Below are positions 27,905 to 33,423 of a stretch of 33,423 nt of DNA, one piece after another; positions within the stretch are counted from its first letter, which is position 1, and each line of letters opens with the position of its first letter. The stretch is from Lentimicrobiaceae bacterium. Lineage in GTDB: Bacteria > Bacteroidota > Bacteroidia > Bacteroidales > F082. Under the pieces are notes generated by a model. It had not been told where the DNA came from. It saw only the letters and a program-made list of their open reading frames with translations, and did not search any database. The translations under genes and the position numbers were made by a program. The stretch is from positions 86,806-120,228 of the forward strand of contig SUWS01000002.1 in assembly GCA_015061365.1 (NCBI GenBank). The letters run 5' to 3'.

Positions 27905-30085
27905 CTAACGTTTCTTTTTCTTGGTTCTACCGCTGTTGCCTATCATCTCAAAGTCAAGCTGTTTCTTGATAAGATTCACGCTCTTGACTTTTACTTTCAC
28001 CTCATCGCCTAAACGGTAGATGTTGCCGTAGTCTTGTCCGATGACGCGGAAGTTCTCTTCATCAAGATAATAGAAGTCGTCGTTAAGGTCGGTGTAACGT
28101 ATCAAGCCTTCGCATTTACTCTCTTTAAGTTCTACATAGATTCCCCATTTGCTTATTCCGGAGATCAAGCCGTCGAAGACTTTGCCTATATGATCTTGCA
28201 GATATTCTGCCTGTTTATATTTCACCGACTCACGTTCCATCTCGGCGGCACGTTTCTCCATCTCGCTGGCGTGATGACATAATTCCTCATATTCCTCCTT
28301 ATCTACGCTCGGCTGATTTTCCATGAGGTAACGTTCAATGAGACGATGAACCATCAAGTCGGGATAACGACGAATAGGGGAGGTGAAATGTGTATAATAA
28401 GGAAACGCCAATCCGTAGTGACCAATATTTGTTGTGCTATAAACAGCCTTCGCCATCGTCCTGATAGCTACGGTCTCTATGAGATTCTTTTCACCCTTAC
28501 CTTCAACGGCATTGAACAAAGAGTTGTACGACTTCACTAATTTCTCCCTCGAACTGATATTCATACTATATCCGAGCTTAGAGACAAGCTGTATGAAGTT
28601 GTATAGTTTCTCAGGATTAGGTTCGTCGTGTATTCTGAATACGAAGGTGTAGTCTTTATATTTGTCAGATTTGGCGATGCTTTCTGCTATCGTTTTATTA
28701 GCGAGAAGCATGAAGTCTTCGATGAGCATATTGGCTTCTTTCTGCACCTTGACGTAAGTGTCGATAGGTTTTCCGTTTTCGTCAAGTATGAACTTCACTT
28801 CTTCAGAATGGAAGTTGATACAACCCTCTTTCATCCTTATCGCACGCAACTTGGTAGCCAAATCGTTAAGAATCATAAGTTCTTTTTTATTATCACCGTC
28901 GGCACCTTCAATCATATCCTGTACTTCTTCGTATGCATAACGACGATTAGATTTTATGACGGTCTTGCCAATCCATTTGTTTATTATATCGGCATTCTCG
29001 TTCAACTCGAATACTACAGAGAAAGCGAGTTTCTCCTCATCGGGACGCAGCGAGCAAACCATATTACATAATTTCTCAGGCAACATCGGAATTGTCCTGT
29101 CGACGAGATAGACTGATGTTCCTCTGTCTTGAGCTTCAACATCGATGGCGGAGCCTGGCTGAACATAATGAGATACGTCAGCGATATGGACACCTACTTC
29201 ATAATTACCATTTTCAAGATAACGTAGGGAGAGAGCGTCGTCGAAGTCTTTCGCGTCGCGCGGGTCGATGGTGACGGTGAATATGTCACGGAAGTCGCGG
29301 CGTTTCTTTATCTCAGAGGATTTAATCTTTTCAGAAATGGCTTTAGCTTCTTTTTCGACAGCCTTAGGAAATTCTAAAGGATATTCGTATTCCGCGAGGA
29401 TCGACTGCATCTCTACGTTATTCTCACCTGGATTGCCGAGTACTTTCACAATCTCGCCGAAAGGATTCTTGGCGTTGTCGGGCCAGTCGGTGAGGTGCAC
29501 TATGACTTTCTGTCCGTCTTTGGCACCTTTATAATTACCCTTAGGGATGAATATGCTCAACGGCATCGAGATGCGGTCGGGCACGACGAAAGCGAATCCG
29601 TGAGAGAGACTGAAGATACCTACGAAATCTGTCTTGGCGCGTTCGACAATCTCTACGATCTCACCTTCGATCTTCTTACTCTTACGTTTCGGGAACATAG
29701 CCACCTTAACCTTATCGCCATGAAGAGCCTTACCTGTGTTGTTGGCAGCGATGAAGATGTCTTCACCTTCCTCATCAGGAATGACGTAAGCCTTACCTGT
29801 ACTTTTCATGTCGACAATTCCGGTGACGATCTGCTGCTTAGGACCATATTCACGGATATAATCGGGATGGAGAAGATAGCGGTAAGGACGTTCTTCTATG
29901 AGTTTACCTTCGTTACAAAGAGTTACGAGAATCTGGTATATGACATCCTTGCCGGCGGCATCTCGCACCGACATCATCTTGGCGATTTGCTTATAATTCA
30001 TCGGCTTGAACGGATGCTCGCCGAATATTGTAAGTATTGTATTTACGAAAGTACTGAGACTGTTTTTGTTTTTCTTTCTTGACAT
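27905..30085 (-). CDS. rnr: Ribonuclease R
   Basis: 726 residues. An N-terminal winged-helix/cold-shock region leads into the RNB catalytic domain, with the metal-binding DPRDAKDFDDALSL (about 272-285), YLVDRTIPMLPEKLCN and the late RYPDLMVHRLI. An S1 domain follows (GLISGISKWGIYVELKESKC). RNase R degrades structured RNA 3'-5' and acts in rRNA and trans-translation quality control. The C-terminus is basic (RTKKKKR), as usual. It is downstream of a tRNA gene and separated by AT-rich repeats. Confidence 0.97.
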   Translation of the reverse strand: MSRKKNKNSLSTFVNTILTIFGEHPFKPMNYKQIAKMMSVRDAAGKDVIYQILVTLCNEGKLIEERPYRYLLHPDYIREYGPKQQIVTGIVDMKSTGKAYVIPDEEGEDIFIAANNTGKALHGDKVKVAMFPKRKSKKIEGEIVEIVERAKTDFVGIFSLSHGFAFVVPDRISMPLSIFIPKGNYKGAKDGQKVIVHLTDWPDNAKNPFGEIVKVLGNPGENNVEMQSILAEYEYPLEFPKAVEKEAKAISEKIKSSEIKKRRDFRDIFTVTIDPRDAKDFDDALSLRYLENGNYEVGVHIADVSHYVQPGSAIDVEAQDRGTSVYLVDRTIPMLPEKLCNMVCSLRPDEEKLAFSVVFELNENADIINKWIGKTVIKSNRRYAYEEVQDMIEGADGDNKKELMILNDLATKLRAIRMKEGCINFHSEEVKFILDENGKPIDTYVKVQKEANMLIEDFMLLANKTIAESIAKSDKYKDYTFVFRIHDEPNPEKLYNFIQLVSKLGYSMNISSREKLVKSYNSLFNAVEGKGEKNLIETVAIRTMAKAVYSTTNIGHYGLAFPYYTHFTSPIRRYPDLMVHRLIERYLMENQPSVDKEEYEELCHHASEMEKRAAEMERESVKYKQAEYLQDHIGKVFDGLISGISKWGIYVELKESKCEGLIRYTDLNDDFYYLDEENFRVIGQDYGNIYRLGDEVKVKVKSVNLIKKQLDFEMIGNSGRTKKKKR

Positions 30086-30099
30086 AGTAGATTTTTTTT

Positions 30100-30130
30100 A
30101 ATTCATAATGCATAATTCATAATGCATAAT
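30100..30130. repeat. ATAATTC/ATAATGC heptads upstream of rnr
   Basis: Four units of AATTCATAATGCAT-like heptads lie 15 bp upstream of the rnr start. Together with the tRNA and other repeats they fill the 348-bp gap 30086-30433, in which no protein gene is seen. Confidence 0.8.
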
Positions 30131-30157
30131 CGTTTAGGAATTTACAAAAATAAAAAA

Positions 30158-30187
30158 AGTGTCAATTGAATAACAATCGACACTTAA
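30158..30187 (-). terminator. Terminator after tRNA-Gln
   Basis: AAGTGTC-ATTG pairs with CAAT-GACACTT around a small loop, with an A/T run on both sides, so it can terminate in either direction. On the minus strand it is followed by TTTTTTTATTTTT. Confidence 0.75.
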
Positions 30188-30193
30188 AAAAAG

Positions 30194-30266
30194 TTGCCCA
30201 ACCAGGGTTCGAACCTGGACTTTACTGATCCAGAGTCAGTCGTGTTGCCAATTACACCATTGGGCA
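30194..30266 (-). tRNA. tRNA-Gln (anticodon CUG)
   Basis: 73 nt including the discriminator A. Acceptor TGCCCAA pairs with TTGGGCA. The anticodon stem ACTGA/TCAGT encloses the loop CTCTGGA, giving anticodon CTG. The T arm is CCAGG-TTCGAAC-CCTGG, and the D arm GGTGTAATTGGCAACAC fits glutamine tRNAs. CCA is not encoded. A -7 box lies just upstream and a terminator follows. Confidence 0.95.
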
Positions 30267-30278
30267 TTTTTGCGAGTG

Positions 30279-30286
30279 CAAAGATA
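30279..30286 (-). promoter_or_regulatory. -7 box for tRNA-Gln
   Basis: TATCTTTG on the minus strand lies 13 bp before the mature tRNA 5' end, with a TTG about 22 bp further upstream. It fits TAnnTTTG. Confidence 0.6.
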
Positions 30287-30402
30287 ATAATTTTTAATTT
30301 ACGATGTGCAATTTACAATGAACAATTTCAGTTATTTTGTAATTAATTTTTAAATCGTTAATTATCAATTTAAAGATGCATGTCGGTGTGCCCTACAAGA
30401 AA

Positions 30403-30450
30403 TTTTCAACTTTCAACTTTCAATTTTCAACTTTCAACTTTCAATTTCAA
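30403..30450. repeat. TTTCAAC heptads across the rluA-family stop
   Basis: About seven units of TTTCAAC/TTTCAAT run over the last codons of the pseudouridine synthase gene. The terminal FEIES and the TGA are written by the repeat (GAAAGTTGAAAG on the minus strand). Confidence 0.88.
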
Positions 30451-31126
30451 ACCCGTCCCACGGCATTCCTGTCGGTTTAGGAGCTTTAACGGTTATCATA
30501 TTTTTCGTAGTAGGATGTTCGAACTGAAGTTTATAAGCGTGCAGACTTATTGAAGCGTCGGGATTTGAGCGCGGGAATCCGTATTTCAAGTCGCCTTTTA
30601 TCGGGCATCCGATATGGGCTAACTGCGCTCTAATCTGATGATGACGACCTGTTATGAGTTCCACTTCAAGAAGATAATATGAGTCAGAAGCTCCGATGAG
30701 GCGGTATCTCAACTGTGCCAACTTAGCACCTTTAGTATTTGAACCCACAATATACGACTTGTTCTGAGCCTCGTTCTTCACCATATAATTGGAGAGTTCG
30801 TCGGCTTCTTTCGGCGGTTTGTTTTTCACTACCGCGAGGTATGTCTTACTAAATTCGCGTTCCTTTATTTTCAATGTCATCCTGCTCAATGCCTTACTTG
30901 TCTTAGCAAAGATGACAGCACCGCTCACTGGTCGGTCGATGCGATGAACCAAGCCGGCATAGACATTACCAGGTTTGTTGTAGGTCTCTTTGATATACGA
31001 CTTCACGTCGTCGAGCAGACAAACGTCACCGGTCTTGTCGCCTTGAACTATTTCTGATGGCAGTTTGTTGACGATGATAAGATGGTTATCTTCGTATAAG
31101 ATTCTATCTTCTAAAGGTTTCTTCAT
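30434..31126 (-). CDS. RluA family pseudouridine synthase
   Basis: 230 residues. Catalytic Asp64 lies in HRIDRPVSG; supporting motifs are EREFSKTYLAVV and ELITGRHHQIRAQLAHIGCP. There is no S4 domain, as in the short RluA-type enzymes. These isomerise specific uridines in rRNA or tRNA; which site cannot be told here. It lies 6 bp after panB in one unit. The last five codons are repeat-encoded. Confidence 0.92.
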   Translation of the reverse strand: MKKPLEDRILYEDNHLIIVNKLPSEIVQGDKTGDVCLLDDVKSYIKETYNKPGNVYAGLVHRIDRPVSGAVIFAKTSKALSRMTLKIKEREFSKTYLAVVKNKPPKEADELSNYMVKNEAQNKSYIVGSNTKGAKLAQLRYRLIGASDSYYLLEVELITGRHHQIRAQLAHIGCPIKGDLKYGFPRSNPDASISLHAYKLQFEHPTTKNMITVKAPKPTGMPWDGFEIES

Positions 31127-31132
31127 TCAGTA

Positions 31133-31948
31133 TCAATATTGTTCGTTTTCGTTAGGGAAGTTAATATCTTTCACATCGTTGATATAAGCCTGAACAGAAT
31201 TTCTTATTCCATCATAAAGGTTGTTATATCTTCTCAGAAAACGAGGAGAGAAATCGTTGCTGATGCCGAGCATATCGTGTAAGACAAGCACTTGTCCGTC
31301 TGTTCCGGAACCTGCGCCAATTCCTATTGTAGGGATACGTAACGATTGTGTGACTTCCGTCGCGAGAGCTGCGGGTATTTTTTCGAGGACGATGCTGAAG
31401 CAGCCTTTTTCCTGAAGGAGAAGAGCGTCTTCGCGGAGACGTTGGGCTTCCTCGTCTTCCTTGGCGCGTACCACGTATGTCCCGAATTTATTGATGCTTT
31501 GAGGTGTAAGTCCGAGATGCCCCATCACTGGGATACCTGCGCTGATGATACGTTCTACGGATTCCAAAATCTCGCGGCCGCCTTCCATCTTCACAGCATT
31601 AGCACCCGACTCCTTCATGATACGAATGGCTGAGTTTAGAGCTTCCTTCGAGTTACCTTGATATGTTCCGAAAGGAAGGTCAACAACGACGAAAGAACGT
31701 TTCACGGCGCGACATACTGAAGAAGCGTGATAAATCATCTCGTTCAAAGTTATTGGTAACGTTGTTTTGTAGCCAGCCATCACATTCGACGCGCTGTCGC
31801 CAACCAAAATAATATCAATGTTAGATTCGTCTAAAATCTTTGCCATAGAGTAGTCGTACGCTGTCAACATGGCAATTTTCTCACCTCTGTTCTTCATGTT
31901 CTGAAGGACATGGGTCGTCACTAAAGATACGTTATGCGATAGATACAT
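31133..31948 (-). CDS. panB: 3-methyl-2-oxobutanoate hydroxymethyltransferase
   Basis: 271 residues. Metal- and substrate-binding motifs are [13 protein letters not shown] (D51), [17 protein letters not shown] and GHLGLTPQ, and the C-terminal half contains [20 protein letters not shown]. PanB adds a hydroxymethyl group from methylene-tetrahydrofolate to alpha-ketoisovalerate, the first step to pantothenate and CoA. Length is normal. It leads the unit with the pseudouridine synthase and is divergent from the DUF4249-like gene. Confidence 0.96.
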   Translation of the reverse strand: MYLSHNVSLVTTHVLQNMKNRGEKIAMLTAYDYSMAKILDESNIDIILVGDSASNVMAGYKTTLPITLNEMIYHASSVCRAVKRSFVVVDLPFGTYQGNSKEALNSAIRIMKESGANAVKMEGGREILESVERIISAGIPVMGHLGLTPQSINKFGTYVVRAKEDEEAQRLREDALLLQEKGCFSIVLEKIPAALATEVTQSLRIPTIGIGAGSGTDGQVLVLHDMLGISNDFSPRFLRRYNNLYDGIRNSVQAYINDVKDINFPNENEQY

Positions 31949-31967
31949 TTCTTTTATTTTAAAAAAG

Positions 31968-31975
31968 CAAAAGTA
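31968..31975 (-). promoter_or_regulatory. -7 box for panB
   Basis: TACTTTTG on the minus strand matches TAnnTTTG, 20 bp before the panB start. Confidence 0.5.
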
Positions 31976-31988
31976 TATAAAAAAATAT

Positions 31989-31996
31989 TATCTTTG
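31989..31996 (+). promoter_or_regulatory. -7 box for the DUF4249-like lipoprotein gene
   Basis: TATCTTTG matches TAnnTTTG, 24 bp before the ATG at 32020. It is back to back with the panB box, only 13 bp apart, so the two promoters may interfere. Confidence 0.55.
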
Positions 31997-32019
31997 CCAA
32001 TCTTTCAAATCTATTTTTT

Positions 32020-33042
32020 ATGACATGTAAATTCATAACTCTTGTAACAACAATATTGTTGTCGCTCGTTGTATTCAACTCTTGCAAGACAGATGTCGAT
32101 ATATATGCTGAAGGTAATGAAACGACCGTAGTATATGGATATTTAGATGCAGATGCGGATACCAATTACTTAAAGATAACCAAGTCTTTTCTTGGCAACG
32201 CAATAGAATTGGCTCCGGATTATTCGGCAAGTAATTATGATTATAAACTAATGGTGAAATTGATTGGTAAGTTTGCAGATATGCCGAATACGGTATCCAC
32301 TGAGATTTTAGATACGACATCGGTTTACAAGCCTTACGATCCCGATGGTATTTTCTACAGCGGAAGAGATCAGGTTTTATATTTTACTACAAGACAATTA
32401 AAGGAAAACGAGGATTATCAGTTAGTCATAGAACGTAACGACGGTGAGGTCGTCACATCGGAAGTGAGAACAATAAGTGGATCAAGATTAAGACAACCTA
32501 CTATTAATATCAGCTTTGACCCTGCATCGATAAAGCAGGTAAAATGGATACCGGAAAAGATCGATGAACGTGCCGCCTATTATGAGGTGATAGGGTATTT
32601 CCATTACAAGCAGCTAAATCCTGGAGAGACCGACACCGTCAGTTATACTGTCGAGTGGCCTATGGGAGCTGGTACGGGCGACGATCTTTGGAATAGTGGC
32701 AAAATGGAGATGTCTGTAAATTATATCCCTAATACCTTTTATAATAGACTCGCCTCAGATAAGAATATTATATACAACTCTCCATCATACGTCCAACGTT
32801 TTGTAGAAAATTTTGAGATAGTAATAACAGCGACAGGCGAGGAATTATACAGATATTTCTTGATTCAAAATTCTGGAAGTGCGATTCAAGACACACCTGA
32901 ATATACTAACATAGAGAACGGAGTGGGAATATTGTCGTCGCGCTCTGCTACACGCAGAACCATAGATGTGTCGACGCACTCGATCAATACATTGATAAGC
33001 GACTACCCGGAATGGGGCTTTAAGAAACTGCCAGGACAATGA
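32020..33042 (+). CDS. DUF4249-like lipoprotein
   Basis: 340 residues with a lipoprotein signal (VVFNSC, Cys22). The mature part starts with a strand-rich domain (NETTVVYGYLDADADTNYLK, ITKSFLGNA), contains LKENEDYQLVIERNDGE, and ends YTNIENGVGILSSRSATRR. These features fit the DUF4249 family of Bacteroidota surface lipoproteins, often found beside outer-membrane transport proteins; no such partner is seen here. Assignment rests on pattern recognition only. Confidence 0.65.
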   Translation: MTCKFITLVTTILLSLVVFNSCKTDVDIYAEGNETTVVYGYLDADADTNYLKITKSFLGNAIELAPDYSASNYDYKLMVKLIGKFADMPNTVSTEILDTTSVYKPYDPDGIFYSGRDQVLYFTTRQLKENEDYQLVIERNDGEVVTSEVRTISGSRLRQPTINISFDPASIKQVKWIPEKIDERAAYYEVIGYFHYKQLNPGETDTVSYTVEWPMGAGTGDDLWNSGKMEMSVNYIPNTFYNRLASDKNIIYNSPSYVQRFVENFEIVITATGEELYRYFLIQNSGSAIQDTPEYTNIENGVGILSSRSATRRTIDVSTHSINTLISDYPEWGFKKLPGQ

Positions 33043-33044
33043 GT

Positions 33045-33093
33045 AGTTAACAATTAACAGTTAACAATTGATAATAACTGTAAATTGTAAATT
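33045..33093. repeat. TTAACAA/TTAACAG heptads after the DUF4249-like gene
   Basis: Units of AGTTAACAATTAACAGTTAA begin 2 bp after the stop and decay into AACTGTAAATTGTAAATT. The same family overlaps the fabD stop. Confidence 0.85.
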
Positions 33094-33168
33094 ATTCTGT
33101 CGTTTTGTCACAAAAAAATATTGATGTCAGAAAATTCAAGATTTAATAATTGCCAAGATATAATATGA

Positions 33169-33200
33169 AAGTCACTGATTTAGTGGCTTTTTTTATTTTT
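33169..33200 (+). terminator. Terminator upstream of dnaK
   Basis: AAGTCACT pairs with AGTGGCTT (one G-U) around GATTT, followed by TTTTTATTTTT. It closes the DUF4249-like transcript and isolates dnaK. Confidence 0.75.
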
Positions 33201-33251
33201 ATATCAAAAAAATATGACAGACATTTTTCACAAAATGACAGAAAAAATCCG

Positions 33252-33269
33252 TTGGCATAATGATTGACA
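33252..33269 (+). promoter_or_regulatory. Possible sigma-54-like promoter of dnaK
   Basis: TTGGCATAATGATTGACA resembles the -24/-12 element TTGGCAC-N5-TTGC, with GA in place of the -12 GC. TGACAG occurs twice upstream (33215, 33236) and TGTCAG once downstream. No TAnnTTTG box was found here. Confidence 0.4.
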
Positions 33270-33314
33270 AAGGCGGTGTCAGAAAAAAAGAACAAGAATT
33301 TAAACTTAAAATAG

Positions 33315-33423
<109 letters not shown>

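Noticed and set aside
31959..32165. Minus-strand frame overlapping the start of the DUF4249-like gene
   Set aside because: It covers the promoter region of panB and the lipoprotein signal of the opposite gene, with no family features.

Overview
The window comes from a member of the Bacteroidota, most likely an uncultured Bacteroidales. Four things point there: a type IX secretion (T9SS) core cluster (porP-gldK-gldL-gldM-gldN) plus porW/sprE, a cargo protein with a T9SS type A sorting domain, DUF3244- and DUF4249-like secreted proteins, and repeated TAnnTTTG -7 promoter boxes with few Shine-Dalgarno sites. Species cannot be fixed from the sequence alone. The DNA is AT-rich.

Layout. (1) 1-3437, minus strand: an accessory island. 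A 5'-truncated, frameshifted Rhs gene ends in a variable C-terminal tip. It is followed by five tandem paralogous small membrane-protein genes (one cut by the window edge) that look like immunity genes. Between several of them lie scars of the Rhs tip's last codons, each ending in an ATGA overlap with the next gene. (2) 3438-5450: a two-gene unit, DUF3244-like protein then a T9SS cargo, closed by a strong terminator. (3) 5502-9530: a TPR/transmembrane/coiled-coil/HTH-like regulator whose coding sequence contains three in-frame blocks of short-period repeats, a small membrane protein and an alpha/beta hydrolase. Two near-identical 58-bp hairpin elements lie upstream of the regulator and the hydrolase. 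(4) 9531-20002, minus strand: dnaX, an acyltransferase, an M23 peptidase, rseP, porP, gldK, gldL, gldM and gldN in one co-directional run. (5) 20153-27771, plus strand: porW/sprE, a bactofilin, a 4-TM protein, folE, a BI-1 family protein, fabD and an S41 protease. (6) 27905-31948, minus strand: rnr, tRNA-Gln(CUG), an RluA-type pseudouridine synthase and panB. (7) 32020 to the end, plus strand: a DUF4249-like lipoprotein and the first codons of dnaK behind a possible sigma-54-like promoter.

How the genes fit together: GldL/GldM form the T9SS motor, GldK/GldN the outer-membrane-associated ring, PorP an outer-membrane protein and PorW a lipoprotein accessory, all within 13.4 kb. They serve cargo such as the 496-residue sorting-domain protein nearby. 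RseP and the M23 peptidase are envelope-maintenance functions in the same run. The remainder is housekeeping metabolism and RNA turnover.

The parts most worth a second look are the immunity-gene array with toxin-tail scars, and the families of 7-, 8- and 15-nt repeats. The repeats sit between genes, reach into the last codons of genes, and occupy loops of the TPR regulator and the DnaX linker.
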